Counted from the stretch's first letter, positions 55,016 through 64,000 are shown. The stretch: DNA of 64,000 bases from Streptococcus mitis (GCF_003943935.1 NZ_RJOB01000005.1:62001-126000); one strand, 5' to 3'. Translations and numbers: made by a program. Notes: generated from the letters alone by a model not told the origin.

Positions 55016-55688
55016 TGAGTTTGATTGGGAAGGAATCCAAGTCAAGGTCAGTCTTCCTTCGACCTATGATTCCAATCAAACCTATCCAGCTATTCTCTTG
55101 AATGATGGAAACTTGGATTTCCTATCATCCCTGTCCGATTCTGTGATTTTAGTGGGCTTGACCTCTAAAAATCGCCTAGACGACTACACGCCCTGGAAGG
55201 CAGCTGCTCTGAGAGAGGGGACTCCAGATTTTGGCGGTCAGGCAACTGCCTATCATGATCATTTATTTGGAGGTCTTTTAGATAAGCTGCAGTCGCTTTA
55301 TCGCCTGGACGAAACTCGCCTTGCTTATGGAGGGTATTCACTAGGTGGTTTGGCGGCAGTCTACAGTCTTTTCAGTTTTGACAAGGTTTCCTGTGTCTTT
55401 TCCATCTGCGGTTCCTTTTGGTATCCTGATTTTGTGACTTACTGCAAGGCAGATACAGTGAAAAATCTAGATTGTTTGCTGTATTTACAGAACGGTCAAA
55501 CAGAAGGAGCTCATCATAGCAATCGCTTGGCTCAAGCACCCGCCTATGCTGAGCAGACCCATACCGATCTTCAGAAATGCTATCCGAACGGTCAGTTTGT
55601 CTTTGATCCCTATGGACACCACGAACAAGTGGATGAGCGATTTCTCGCCTTTTCCAACTGGTTGGCCCAAAAATGGAAAATTGAATAA
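54996..55688 (+). CDS. Esterase-family alpha/beta hydrolase of the iron-uptake operon
   Basis: This protein of about 230 residues opens MTLSINNEFDWEGIQ and carries the nucleophile motif GGYSLGGLAAVYSL, with a C-terminal His in DPYGHHEQVDE. It resembles esterase-family (IroE/BesA-type) hydrolases that release iron by cleaving ester siderophores. No signal peptide is visible, so it would act in the cytoplasm on imported siderophore. The start at 54996 overlaps the binding-protein gene. A bidirectional terminator follows. Confidence 0.82.
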   Translation: MTLSINNEFDWEGIQVKVSLPSTYDSNQTYPAILLNDGNLDFLSSLSDSVILVGLTSKNRLDDYTPWKAAALREGTPDFGGQATAYHDHLFGGLLDKLQSLYRLDETRLAYGGYSLGGLAAVYSLFSFDKVSCVFSICGSFWYPDFVTYCKADTVKNLDCLLYLQNGQTEGAHHSNRLAQAPAYAEQTHTDLQKCYPNGQFVFDPYGHHEQVDERFLAFSNWLAQKWKIE

Positions 55689-55693
55689 AAGAG

Positions 55694-55732
55694 TTATCCC
55701 TTGGCTTTTGCCAAGGGATTGTTGTATTTTTT
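55694..55732. terminator. Bidirectional terminator between the esterase and acyltransferase genes
   Basis: ATCCCTTGGC and GCCAAGGGAT pair perfectly around TTTT, with a T-run after them. It separates two convergent genes. Confidence 0.85.
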
Positions 55733-56480
55733 AACCAAGAGACTCTCTCTTCTTATCTGGATTCCAGATGAAGCTTGCGATGAAGCTAAAGATGATGGTT
55801 AGGATAGCGAGGATAATTGCAAGGATGAGGGCAGGGATGCGGATAAACCACCAGAGTGGGTTTGGTTTTTTATCATTGTGCCATTGTTTGGTTTCTTCAT
55901 CCAGACGTTGGAATTCTGTTTGTATACGATTGGCGACTGTTTCAATGCCTTCATCATTCATTTTCTTGATATCTGAAATATCGATTGGATTTCCAAAGTT
56001 CATATCGACACGCTCACGGCTAACCAATCCCTTCAAACTCATGGGACCTGTGTAGGTAACCGGCATGATACGGACCTTGGCCATTTTGGCAATCAGGGCT
56101 ACGCCACCCTTGACATCGTTTGAGTGGCGGCTACCACTTGGAAACATGATGAGAGAGCGGTCACTTTTTTTAAGGACATTGATAGGATATTTGATGGCAG
56201 AGGCGCTGGGATTTTCACGGTCGATGGGAAAGGCACCACACATACGAATCCACCAGCCAAAGATACGGTTAGTAAAGAGTTCTTTTTTGGCCATAAAGAT
56301 GAACTGTTTTGGCTTGGTCGCAAAAGCCATGTAAACAGGATCCCACCAGGTGCGGTGAGGGGCAACCAGAATATAATTTTCATCTTGATTAGGAATTTTA
56401 TCAGTATTATGATAGTGGGCATTGCCATTGATGGACCATAGGAGCAAGACAACCAATCCACGTAAATAAGTATAAAACAT
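55731..56480 (-). CDS. 1-acyl-sn-glycerol-3-phosphate acyltransferase-like protein (PlsC family)
   Basis: This 249-residue PlsC-type acyltransferase has the catalytic H(X)4D motif as VAPHRTWWDPVY and a downstream block MFPSGSRHS in place of the usual EGTRS. A C-terminal transmembrane helix ends in NPDKKRESLG. It would acylate lysophosphatidic acid or a related acceptor at the membrane. The start at 56480 (MFYTYLRG), with AGGAGATCGC, is preferred; the frame opens 15 codons earlier. Confidence 0.85.
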   Translation of the reverse strand: MFYTYLRGLVVLLLWSINGNAHYHNTDKIPNQDENYILVAPHRTWWDPVYMAFATKPKQFIFMAKKELFTNRIFGWWIRMCGAFPIDRENPSASAIKYPINVLKKSDRSLIMFPSGSRHSNDVKGGVALIAKMAKVRIMPVTYTGPMSLKGLVSRERVDMNFGNPIDISDIKKMNDEGIETVANRIQTEFQRLDEETKQWHNDKKPNPLWWFIRIPALILAIILAILTIIFSFIASFIWNPDKKRESLG

Positions 56481-56600
56481 GCGATCTCCTTCGATTGTTT
56501 TCTTGTTAATATTATACCTTATCAAAGGAGGGCTGGCAAACTTTTTCCCTTGACTAGGTGCATATTTGGGATGAGATTAGAATTCTTTTAGAAAAAATGA

Positions 56601-56617
56601 TATGATAGAATTTATGG
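56601..56617 (+). promoter_or_regulatory. -10 box overlapping the start of the P-type ATPase gene
   Basis: TATGAT (56601-56606), with a TTAGAA at 56577-56582 and an 18-bp spacer, would start transcription at or next to the ATG at 56614. No ribosome site is present. Confidence 0.4.
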
Positions 56618-58950
56618 ATAAAAATAAGATTATGGGGTTAACCCCAAGAGAAGTCAAGGAAAGACAGGCTAAGGGCTTGGTCAATGATTTTACCGCTTCG
56701 GCCAGCACCAGCACTTGGCAAATCGTTAAACGAAATGTCTTTACCCTTTTTAACGCTTTGAACTTTGCCATTGCTTTGGCGTTAGCTTTTGTGCAGGCTT
56801 GGAGCAATCTGGTCTTCTTTGCCGTTATTTGCTTTAACGCTTTTTCTGGTATTGTGACTGAGCTGCGGGCTAAACACATGGTGGACAAGCTCAATCTCAT
56901 GACCAAGGAAAAGGTTAAAACCATTCGTGATGGCCAAGAAGTGGCTCTCAATCCTGAAGAATTGGTGTTAGGAGATGTTATTCGTTTGTCTGCTGGGGAG
57001 CAGATTCCTAGTGATGCCTTGGTTCTAGAAGGTTTTGCGGAAGTCAATGAAGCCATGCTGACAGGGGAAAGTGATTTGGTGCAAAAGGAAGTTGATGCCT
57101 TGCTTTTGTCTGGAAGTTTCTTAGCTAGTGGGTCAATTTTGGCTCAAGTCCACCATGTCGGAGCTGACAACTATGCTGCTAAGCTTATGATGGAAGCCAA
57201 GACAGTGAAACCAATCAACTCCCGTATCATGAAATCGCTGGACAAGCTAGCTGGTTTTACTGGGAAGATTATCATTCCCTTTGGTTTGGCCCTCCTGCTG
57301 GAAGCCTTGCTTTTAAAAGGTCTACCTTTCAAGTCATCCGTTGTAAATTCGTCGACAGCCCTTTTGGGAATGTTGCCTAAGGGAATTGCCCTTTTGACCA
57401 TTACTTCGCTTTTGACTGCAGTGATTAAGCTTGGCCTGAAAAAGGTTTTGGTACAGGAGATGTACTCTGTTGAGACCTTGGCGCGCGTGGATATGCTCTG
57501 TCTGGACAAGACGGGCACCATCACCCAAGGAAAGATGCAGGTGGAGGCTGTTCTTCCACTGACGGAAACTTACTGTGAAGAGGCTATTGCCGGCATCCTG
57601 ACAAGTTATATGGCCCATAGTGAGGATAAGAATCCAACAGCCCAAGCCATTCGCCAGCGTTTCCAAGGTCAGGTTTCCTATTCTATGCTCTCTAATCTTC
57701 CTTTCTCAAGCGACCGCAAGTGGGGTGCTATGGAATTGGAAGGTCTGGGGACTGTTTTCTTAGGTGCGCCTGAGATGTTGCTGGACTCTGAAGTCCCAGA
57801 AGCCAGAGAGGCTTTGGAGAGAGGATCACGTGTCTTGGTTTTAGCCCTCAGTCAGGAAAAACTTGACCATCACAAGCCGCAGAAACCTTCCGATATTCAG
57901 GCCCTGGCCTTGCTGGAAATCTTGGACCCCATTCGAGAGGGAGCAGCAGAGACGCTGGACTATCTCCGTTCTCAAGAAGTGGGCCTCAAGATTATCTCTG
58001 GTGACAATCCGGTTACTGTGTCCAGCATTGCCCAGAAGGCTGGTTTTGCAGACTATCACAGTTATGTAGATTGCTCTAAAATCACGGATGAGGAATTGAT
58101 TGCTATGGCTGAGGAGACAGCTATTTTTGGACGTGTTTCCCCTCATCAAAAGAAACTCATCATTCAAACGTTGAAAAAAGCAGGCCATACAACAGCTATG
58201 ACTGGGGATGGAGTTAATGATATCTTGGCTCTTCGTGAGGCGGATTGTTCCATCGTAATGGCGGAGGGAGACCCGGCAACACGTCAGATTGCCAATCTGG
58301 TTCTCTTGAACTCAGACTTTAATGATGTTCCTGAGATTCTCTTTGAAGGTCGTCGTGTGGTCAATAACATTGCCCACATCGCACCAATTTTCTTGATTAA
58401 GACCATCTATTCTTTCTTGCTCGCAGTCATCTGTATCGCCAGTGCTTTACTAGGTCGGTCTGAGTGGATCTTGATTTTCCCTTTCATTCCAATTCAGATA
58501 ACCATGATCGACCAGTTTGTGGAAGGTTTCCCACCATTCGTTCTGACTTTTGAACGAAATATCAAGCCTGTCGAGCCAAACTTCCTCAGAAGGTCCATGC
58601 TTCGTGCCCTACCAAGTGCTCTCATGGTCGTCTTCAGCGTACTCTTTGTGAAAATCTTTGGAACGAGTCAAGGTTGGTCTGAGTTAGAAATCTCAACCCT
58701 CCTCTATTACTTACTTGGGTCTATCGGTTTCCTATCCGTATTTAGAGCCTGCATGCCATTTACCCTTTGGCGTGTCCTCTTGATTGTCTGGTCAGTAGGT
58801 GGCTTCCTAGCTACAGCTCTCTTCCCAAGGATTCAAAAACTGCTTGAAATTTCGACATTAACAGGACAAACACTACCTGTCTATGGGGCCATGATGCTGG
58901 TCTTTACCGTAATTTTCATCCTGACAAGTCGCTATCAAGCCAGAAAATAA
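56614..58950 (+). CDS. P-type cation-transporting ATPase (E1-E2 type)
   Basis: This 778-residue ATPase has the phosphorylation motif CLDKTGTITQGK, TGES as MLTGESD, the ATP-domain and hinge GDGVNDILALREADC, and about eight to ten helices. It is in the range of P2-type (Ca2+-like) pumps, although two-domain Mg/Mn/Ca specificity cannot be told from sequence. The start is uncertain: ATG 56614 (MDKNKIMGL) or 56602 (MIEFMDKNK). Neither has a ribosome site, and a -10 box overlaps the upstream one. It diverges from the acyltransferase gene and is followed by a terminator. Confidence 0.88.
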   Translation: MDKNKIMGLTPREVKERQAKGLVNDFTASASTSTWQIVKRNVFTLFNALNFAIALALAFVQAWSNLVFFAVICFNAFSGIVTELRAKHMVDKLNLMTKEKVKTIRDGQEVALNPEELVLGDVIRLSAGEQIPSDALVLEGFAEVNEAMLTGESDLVQKEVDALLLSGSFLASGSILAQVHHVGADNYAAKLMMEAKTVKPINSRIMKSLDKLAGFTGKIIIPFGLALLLEALLLKGLPFKSSVVNSSTALLGMLPKGIALLTITSLLTAVIKLGLKKVLVQEMYSVETLARVDMLCLDKTGTITQGKMQVEAVLPLTETYCEEAIAGILTSYMAHSEDKNPTAQAIRQRFQGQVSYSMLSNLPFSSDRKWGAMELEGLGTVFLGAPEMLLDSEVPEAREALERGSRVLVLALSQEKLDHHKPQKPSDIQALALLEILDPIREGAAETLDYLRSQEVGLKIISGDNPVTVSSIAQKAGFADYHSYVDCSKITDEELIAMAEETAIFGRVSPHQKKLIIQTLKKAGHTTAMTGDGVNDILALREADCSIVMAEGDPATRQIANLVLLNSDFNDVPEILFEGRRVVNNIAHIAPIFLIKTIYSFLLAVICIASALLGRSEWILIFPFIPIQITMIDQFVEGFPPFVLTFERNIKPVEPNFLRRSMLRALPSALMVVFSVLFVKIFGTSQGWSELEISTLLYYLLGSIGFLSVFRACMPFTLWRVLLIVWSVGGFLATALFPRIQKLLEISTLTGQTLPVYGAMMLVFTVIFILTSRYQARK

Positions 58951-58983
58951 AAAAGACTGCAATCTGTGGATTGCGGTCTTTTT
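58947..58983 (+). terminator. Terminator after the P-type ATPase gene
   Basis: AAAAAGACTGCAAT and ATTGCGGTCTTTTT form a strong stem overlapping the stop codon. Confidence 0.85.
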
Positions 58984-59050
58984 AGGTGCAAGATTGCCAG
59001 CCTAAATGTGGTATAATAAATGGTAACAGAGTTTTGGAAAGTGAGAGAAG

Positions 59051-59728
59051 ATGATTTCAAAGAGATTAGAATTAGTAGCTTCCTTTGTGCCACAGGGAGC
59101 CATTTTACTAGATGTGGGAAGTGACCATGCTTATCTGCCTATCGAGTTGGTCGAAAGAGGCCAAATCAAAAGTGCCATTGCAGGTGAGGTCGTAGAAGGT
59201 CCCTACCAGTCCGCGGTTAAAAATGTTGAAGCGCACGGCCTAAAGGAGAAAATCCAGGTTCGTTTAGCCAATGGCTTGGCAGCCTTTGAAGAGACAGATC
59301 AAGTGTCGGTCATTACCATTGCTGGTATGGGTGGTCGTTTGATTGCTAGGATATTAGAAGAAGGCTTGTACAAGTTAGCCAATGTAGGGCGTCTGATTCT
59401 CCAGCCAAATAATCGTGAAGACGACTTGCGTATCTGGTTGCAAGACAATGGTTTTCAGATTGTGGCAGAAAGTATTCTAGAAGAAGCTGGCAAGTTTTAC
59501 GAGATTTTGGTGGTGGAAGTGGGACAAATGAAGCTATCAGCCAGTGATGTTCGCTTTGGTCCTTTCTTGTCCAAAGAAGTCAGCCCAGTCTTTGTCCAAA
59601 AATGGCAAAAAGAGGCTGCTAAGTTAGAGTTTGCCCTCGGACAAATCCCTGAAAAAAATTTGGAAGAACGTCAAGTTTTAGTAGATAAAATTCAAGCCAT
59701 CAAGGAGGTTCTCCATGCTAGCAAGTGA
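59051..59728 (+). CDS. trmK: tRNA (adenine(22)-N1)-methyltransferase TrmK
   Basis: TrmK methylates A22 in the D-loop of some tRNAs with S-adenosylmethionine. The 225-residue protein has the SAM motif [16 protein letters not shown] near residues 19-34, then [14 protein letters not shown] and [12 protein letters not shown]. It overlaps the next gene by 14 bases, a common trmK-NIF3 pairing in Firmicutes. AGTGAGAGAAG precedes the ATG. Confidence 0.93.
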   Translation: MISKRLELVASFVPQGAILLDVGSDHAYLPIELVERGQIKSAIAGEVVEGPYQSAVKNVEAHGLKEKIQVRLANGLAAFEETDQVSVITIAGMGGRLIARILEEGLYKLANVGRLILQPNNREDDLRIWLQDNGFQIVAESILEEAGKFYEILVVEVGQMKLSASDVRFGPFLSKEVSPVFVQKWQKEAAKLEFALGQIPEKNLEERQVLVDKIQAIKEVLHASK

Positions 59729-60512
59729 AGTGATTAAAGCGTATGAAGCCTTTTGCCCTCAGGAATTTTCTATGGAAGGAGACAGTCGTGGCCTGCAAAT
59801 TGGCACTTTGCACAAGGATATCCAAAGAGTCATGGTTGCTCTAGATATTCGTGAAGAAACGGTGGCTGAAGCCATTGAAAAGGGTGTGAATTTGATTATC
59901 GTCAAGCACGCGCCGATTTTCCGTCCCATCAAGGACTTGGTTGCTAACCGTCCACAAAATCAGATTTACATTGATCTGATAAAGCATGATATCGCAGTTT
60001 ATGTCAGCCATACCAATATTGACATCGTTGAAAATGGCCTCAATGACTGGTTCTGCCAGATGCTAGGCATTGAGGAGACGACTTATCTGCAGGAGACAGG
60101 TCCTGAACGTGGAATTGGACGTATTGGGAATGTTCAGCCTCAGACATTTGGGGAATTGGCTTACCAGGTCAAGCAAGTCTTTGGCCTAGATAGCCTTCGA
60201 ATGGTGCATTATCAAGAGAGTGATTTGCAGAAGCCTATTTCAAGAGTGGCTATCTGTGGTGGTAGCGGCCAGTCTTTCTATAAGGATGCTTTAGCTAAGG
60301 GAGCAGATGTCTATATTACTGGCGATATCTACTATCACACTGCCCAAGATATGCTGTCTGATGGCTTGCTGGCATTGGATCCAGGTCACTATATCGAAGT
60401 GCTTTTTGTGGAAAAAATCGCTGCACTTCTTACTCAATGGAAGGCAGAAAAAGGCTGGGATATTGATATCTTGCCTAGTCAGGCATCAACCAATCCTTTC
60501 CACCATATCTAG
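59715..60512 (+). CDS. NIF3/YqfO-family dinuclear metal-centre protein
   Basis: This 265-residue NIF3-family protein has metal-binding blocks [28 protein letters not shown] and a C-terminal [12 protein letters not shown]. It forms a toroidal hexamer in relatives. Its activity is unsettled (GTP cyclohydrolase I-related in some annotations). It lacks the PII-like insert of longer YqfO proteins. It is translationally coupled to trmK, with AAGGAGGTTCTCC before the ATG. Confidence 0.92.
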   Translation: MLASEVIKAYEAFCPQEFSMEGDSRGLQIGTLHKDIQRVMVALDIREETVAEAIEKGVNLIIVKHAPIFRPIKDLVANRPQNQIYIDLIKHDIAVYVSHTNIDIVENGLNDWFCQMLGIEETTYLQETGPERGIGRIGNVQPQTFGELAYQVKQVFGLDSLRMVHYQESDLQKPISRVAICGGSGQSFYKDALAKGADVYITGDIYYHTAQDMLSDGLLALDPGHYIEVLFVEKIAALLTQWKAEKGWDIDILPSQASTNPFHHI

Positions 60513-60528
60513 TTAGAAAGTGAAGACA

Positions 60529-61632
60529 ATGAAAAAAGTTGCTATTATCGGAGCAGGGATTGTGGGAGCAACAGCTGCCTACTATCTCTCGAAAGAAAGT
60601 GACCTAAAGGTGACCGTTTTTGACCATGGACAGGGGCAGGCTACCAAGGCAGCGGCGGGCATTATCAGTCCTTGGTTTTCAAAACGCCGCAATAAAGCAT
60701 GGTACAAGATGGCACGCTTGGGTGCTGACTTTTATGTGGATTTGTTAGCTGATTTAGAAAAGTCTGGTCAGGAAATCGACTTTTACCAGCGCTCGGGAGT
60801 CTTTCTCCTGAAAAGGGATGAATCTAAGTTGGAAGAACTCTATCAACTAGCCCTCCAGCGCAGGGAAGAATCTCCCTTGATAGGTCAGTTAGCTATTTTG
60901 GACCAAGCCTCAGCTAATGAATTATTCCCTGATTTGCAGGGATTTGACAGCTTGCTCTATGCTTCTGGTGGAGCGAGAGTGGATGGCCAACTCTTAGTGA
61001 CTCGTTTGCTAGAAGCTAGTCAAGTCAAACTGGTCAAAGAAAAAGTGAGTCTGACACCTTTAGCATCAGGACATCAGATTGGCACAGAGGTGTTTGATCA
61101 GGTTATTTTAGCGACGGGAGCTTGGTTGGGACACATATTAGAACCCTTAGGATATAAAGTGGATGTTCGTCCTCAAAAAGGACAACTCCGAGACTATCAA
61201 CTTGCCCAAGACATGGAATCCTATCCTGTTGTTATGCCAGAAGGGGAGTGGGATTTGATTCCTTTTGCAGGTGGGAAATTATCCTTAGGCGCTACCCATG
61301 AAAATGATATGGGATTTGATTTGACGGTGGATGAAGCCTTGCTCCAGCAAATGGAGGATGCGGCCTTACCTCACTATCTAGGCTTGGTAGAAGCGACTTC
61401 CAGAGCTGAGCGTGTGGGAATCCGTGCCTACACCAGTGATTTCTCTCCTTTCTTTGGGCAGGTGCCAGAATTGGCAGGTGTCTATGCTGCTAGTGGACTA
61501 GGTTCATCAGGCCTCACAACTGGTCCTATCATTGGTTACCATCTAGCCCAACTTATCCAAGACAAGGAGTTGACCTTGGATCCAGTAAACTACCCAATTG
61601 AAAACTATGTCAAACGAGTAAAAAGTGAATAA
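60529..61632 (+). CDS. FAD-dependent D-amino-acid oxidase-type oxidoreductase
   Basis: This 367-residue flavoenzyme of the DAO/glycine oxidase family has the N-terminal dinucleotide motif VAIIGAGIVGATAAYYLS, then ATKAAAGIISPW, VDVRPQKGQLRDY and the C-terminal GVYAASGLGSSGLTTGPIIG. The substrate is unknown. The start at ATG 60529 (MKKVAIIGAG) is chosen; an in-frame GTG at 60520 is less likely. It follows the NIF3 gene after 16 bp and probably belongs to the same operon. Confidence 0.88.
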   Translation: MKKVAIIGAGIVGATAAYYLSKESDLKVTVFDHGQGQATKAAAGIISPWFSKRRNKAWYKMARLGADFYVDLLADLEKSGQEIDFYQRSGVFLLKRDESKLEELYQLALQRREESPLIGQLAILDQASANELFPDLQGFDSLLYASGGARVDGQLLVTRLLEASQVKLVKEKVSLTPLASGHQIGTEVFDQVILATGAWLGHILEPLGYKVDVRPQKGQLRDYQLAQDMESYPVVMPEGEWDLIPFAGGKLSLGATHENDMGFDLTVDEALLQQMEDAALPHYLGLVEATSRAERVGIRAYTSDFSPFFGQVPELAGVYAASGLGSSGLTTGPIIGYHLAQLIQDKELTLDPVNYPIENYVKRVKSE

Positions 61633-61734
61633 GAATTTTACTTAAATTTTAGTCTCCCCTCTAGGATGGCAAATGACATTCCCTATCAAAAATGGTAAAA
61701 TAAGAAAAAATAATCCGAGAATCGAGGAAAGAAG

Positions 61735-62754
61735 ATGCAAGAAAAGATTTTGGTAACGGGTGGGGCAGGTTTTATTGGAACTCACACAGTTATTGAGTTA
61801 ATCCAAGCAGGTCATCAGGTTGTTGTGGTGGATAACCTTGTCAACAGCAATCGTAAAAGTTTAGAAGTTGTTGAGAGAATTACAGGAGTTGAAGTGCCTT
61901 TCTATGAGGCAGATATTCGAGACACAGATACCCTCAGAGATATTTTCAAGCAAGAAGAACCAACAGGGGTCATTCACTTCGCTGGCTTGAAGGCTGTCGG
62001 TGAATCTACCCGTATTCCTCTTGCCTACTATGACAACAATATTGCTGGGACTGTTAGTCTTTTGAAGGTAATGGAAGAAAACAACTGTAAAAACATCATT
62101 TTCAGTTCTTCTGCGACAGTTTACGGAGATCCGCACACAGTACCCATCTTGGAAGATTTCCCACTTTCAGTGACCAATCCATACGGCCGTACTAAGCTTA
62201 TGCTAGAGGAAATTTTGACAGATATCTACAAGGCAGACTCAGAATGGAATGTGGTCTTACTTCGTTACTTTAACCCAATCGGAGCCCATGAGAGTGGTGA
62301 TTTGGGAGAAAATCCAAACGGTATTCCAAATAACCTTTTGCCATATGTAACTCAAGTAGCCGTTGGGAAATTAGAGCAAGTGCAAGTGTTTGGAGACGAT
62401 TACGATACGGAAGATGGAACTGGTGTTCGTGACTATATCCACGTTGTCGATTTGGCTAAAGGTCACGTCGCAGCTCTGAAAAAAATCCAAAAAGGTTCAG
62501 GTCTAAACGTTTATAACCTTGGAACAGGTAAAGGCTACTCAGTTCTTGAAATTATCCAAAATATGGAAAAAGCAGTGGGACGTCCAATTCCTTACCGCAT
62601 CGTAGACCGTCGCCCAGGGGATATCGCAGCCTGCTATTCAGATCCTGCAAAAGCCAAAGCAGAATTGGGCTGGGAAGCAGAACTCGGCATCACCCAAATG
62701 TGTGAAGATGCATGGCGTTGGCAAAGCAAGCATCCAAATGGATTTGAAGACTAA
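61735..62754 (+). CDS. galE: UDP-glucose 4-epimerase
   Basis: GalE interconverts UDP-glucose and UDP-galactose for galactose use and for wall or capsule sugars. The 339-residue protein has the NAD motif GGAGFIGTHT, the catalytic FSSSATVYGD and YGRTK, and DGTGVRDYIHVVDLA. The start follows GAGGAAAGAAG. The glycosyltransferase gene starts one base after its stop. No galK/galT is nearby, so a glycan-precursor role is plausible. Confidence 0.97.
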   Translation: MQEKILVTGGAGFIGTHTVIELIQAGHQVVVVDNLVNSNRKSLEVVERITGVEVPFYEADIRDTDTLRDIFKQEEPTGVIHFAGLKAVGESTRIPLAYYDNNIAGTVSLLKVMEENNCKNIIFSSSATVYGDPHTVPILEDFPLSVTNPYGRTKLMLEEILTDIYKADSEWNVVLLRYFNPIGAHESGDLGENPNGIPNNLLPYVTQVAVGKLEQVQVFGDDYDTEDGTGVRDYIHVVDLAKGHVAALKKIQKGSGLNVYNLGTGKGYSVLEIIQNMEKAVGRPIPYRIVDRRPGDIAACYSDPAKAKAELGWEAELGITQMCEDAWRWQSKHPNGFED

Positions 62755-62755
62755 G

Positions 62756-63721
62756 ATGGTGATGTCAATCATTGTCCCCTGTTTAAACGAAGAGGAAGTA
62801 CTTCCTCTTTTTTATCAGGCTTTGGAAGCTTTACTTCCAGATTTGGAAACAGAAATCGAGTATGTCTTTGTCGACGATGGATCAAGTGATGGAACCTTGG
62901 AACTCTTAAAGGCCTATCGGGAACAAAATCCGGCAGTACATTATATTTCTTTCTCTCGAAATTTTGGAAAAGAAGCAGCCCTCCATGCAGGTTTGCAATA
63001 TGCGACAGGAGATTTGGTGGTGGTGATGGATGCAGACCTCCAAGATCCTCCTAGTATGTTGCTTGAGATGAAAGCCTTACTAGACCAGAATACAGACTTG
63101 GACTGTGTTGGAACAAGGAGAACTAGTCGGGAGGGAGAACCCTTCTTTCGCAGTTTTTGTGCTAATCTCTTTTACCGCCTTATGCAAAAAATTAGTCCAG
63201 TAGCCCTGCCGTCAGGTGTCCGTGATTTTCGCATGATGAGAAGGTCTGTGGTCGATGCCATTTTAAGCTTGACGGAGTCCAACCGTTTTTCTAAGGGACT
63301 CTTTGCCTGGGTCGGTTTTAAAACCCACTATCTGGACTATCCAAATGTCGAAAGGCAGGCTGGCAAGACCAGTTGGAGTTTTAGGCAACTTTTTTTCTAC
63401 TCCATTGAAGGGATTGTTAATTTTTCAGATTTTCCCCTGATTATAGCCTTCGTAGCTGGTCTCCTATCTTGTTTTATTTCTTTGCTTATGACCTTTTTTG
63501 TTGTGGTTCGGACCCTTATTTTGGGCAATCCGACATCAGGTTGGACCTCTCTGATGGCTGTTATTCTCTTTCTTGGGGGAATTCAACTCCTGACCATTGG
63601 GATTCTTGGCAAGTACATCAGTAAGATTTATCTAGAGACTAAAAAAAGACCACTTTATCTTATCAAAGAAAAAAGTGACCTTCCTGATTTTACAGAAAAA
63701 AATAAAGTGAAAAGACTATAA
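62756..63721 (+). CDS. Polyprenyl-phosphate-type glycosyltransferase (GtrB/DPM1 family)
   Basis: This 321-residue family-2 glycosyltransferase opens MVMSIIVPCLNEEEVLPLFY. It has the DXD-like motif in VVVMDADLQDPPSM, the catalytic region RTSREGEPFFRSF, and two C-terminal transmembrane helices (about 235-260, 270-300). Such enzymes load a sugar on undecaprenyl phosphate for envelope glycosylation. GalE upstream suggests galactose or a related sugar, but this is inference. ATG 62756 or 62762 is possible, and the upstream frame lies inside galE. Confidence 0.88.
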   Translation: MVMSIIVPCLNEEEVLPLFYQALEALLPDLETEIEYVFVDDGSSDGTLELLKAYREQNPAVHYISFSRNFGKEAALHAGLQYATGDLVVVMDADLQDPPSMLLEMKALLDQNTDLDCVGTRRTSREGEPFFRSFCANLFYRLMQKISPVALPSGVRDFRMMRRSVVDAILSLTESNRFSKGLFAWVGFKTHYLDYPNVERQAGKTSWSFRQLFFYSIEGIVNFSDFPLIIAFVAGLLSCFISLLMTFFVVVRTLILGNPTSGWTSLMAVILFLGGIQLLTIGILGKYISKIYLETKKRPLYLIKEKSDLPDFTEKNKVKRL

Positions 63722-63784
63722 TTTTACATGGAAATATGCTAAACTAGAAAGAGTGAAACGTTCTTGTCAATTTACTATGAAAGA

Positions 63785-63988
63785 TTAGTGTTGATCTTTA
63801 ATCAAGGCACGTGTCGGACAGTTTCTAATAGCTTCTATGACATCCTGGCTAGGAGAAATTTCTTTTTCTAGTTGGTCAGGGTCATCGTAAAAGCGCACGA
63901 TTCCATTATCGTGGTAATCAAATAAATCAGAATAAGTTTGGCAAAGCCCACAGGCAATGCAGCGTTCAGGTATAAGTGTGATTTTCAT
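63785..63988 (-). CDS. fer: Ferredoxin
   Basis: This 67-residue ferredoxin has a C-x2-C-x2-C cluster motif (ERCIACGLC) and a distal CP (RNCPTRALI), enough for one [4Fe-4S] or [3Fe-4S] cluster. It opens MKITLIPERC and is strongly acidic. It lies convergent to the glycosyltransferase gene. The electron partner cannot be read here. Confidence 0.9.
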   Translation of the reverse strand: MKITLIPERCIACGLCQTYSDLFDYHDNGIVRFYDDPDQLEKEISPSQDVIEAIRNCPTRALIKDQH

Positions 63989-64000
63989 ATTTATATTGTA

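Overview
The window is chromosomal DNA of a Streptococcus of the mitis group (S. pneumoniae, S. mitis, S. pseudopneumoniae or a close relative). This is inferred from the protein sequences, the low G+C content, four BOX repeats, the psa manganese operon next to tpx and pepO, a PsaR regulator, and a choline-binding cell-wall amidase. There is no rRNA, tRNA, prophage or CRISPR array. Several segments (15-20 kb, 26-28 kb, 41-47 kb, 51 kb, 52-55 kb) look like strain-variable cargo between conserved core genes, but which ones are truly accessory needs a genome comparison.

Layout. 0-7.7 kb: the end of murF, a membrane protein, then the division cluster ftsA-ftsZ-ylmE-sepF-ylmG-ylmH-divIVA. 7.7-11.7 kb: T-box-controlled ileS and gpmA. 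11.7-15.2 kb: a MacB/FtsX-type ABC exporter. 15.2-20.6 kb: a BOX repeat, a hairpin-rich remnant, and a quorum-sensing bacteriocin island. In that island a TprA-type regulator diverges from a 56-codon PhrA-type signal-peptide gene ending in SNGLDVGKAD. A lactococcin-972-like bacteriocin, its multi-span membrane partner and an ABC ATPase follow. 20.6-26 kb: tpx, psaBCA with an overlapping operator/promoter, and pepO. 26-29 kb: a metallo-beta-lactamase-fold hydrolase, a choline-binding Amidase_3 protein, and a small exported protein with a decayed paralogue. 29-38 kb: rel, dtd, two paralogous membrane proteins, a PnuC-like transporter, psaR, a phosphoesterase, an Rrf2 regulator, a YdcF-type protein and an Mbeg1-like hydrolase. 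38-40 kb: a TetR regulator and a membrane-anchored FNR-like reductase sharing a predicted operator. 40-42 kb: a BceRS-like two-component system.

41.8-47.7 kb is AT-rich and scarred. It holds a decayed XRE regulator, a start-less cysteine-rich ORF, a compact ABC exporter, two near-identical DUF389 proteins, a broken TMEM175-type channel fused out of frame to another gene fragment, and a small K+ channel. 47.8-52 kb: T-box-controlled thrS, rpsO, and cadD. cadD carries eight tandem 9-bp repeats inside a membrane segment and is flanked by duplicated copies of the rpsO terminator region. 52-55.7 kb: an iron-siderophore/heme-type ABC uptake operon ending in an esterase. 55.7-64 kb: an acyltransferase, a P-type ATPase that may be leaderless, trmK, a NIF3 protein, a flavin oxidoreductase, galE, a polyprenyl-phosphate-type glycosyltransferase and a ferredoxin.

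The strongest candidate for an undescribed system is the coupling of a TprA/PhrA peptide-sensing pair to a lactococcin-972-type bacteriocin cassette (15.5-20.2 kb). The cadD microsatellite is the clearest candidate for a tunable or phase-variable membrane protein.
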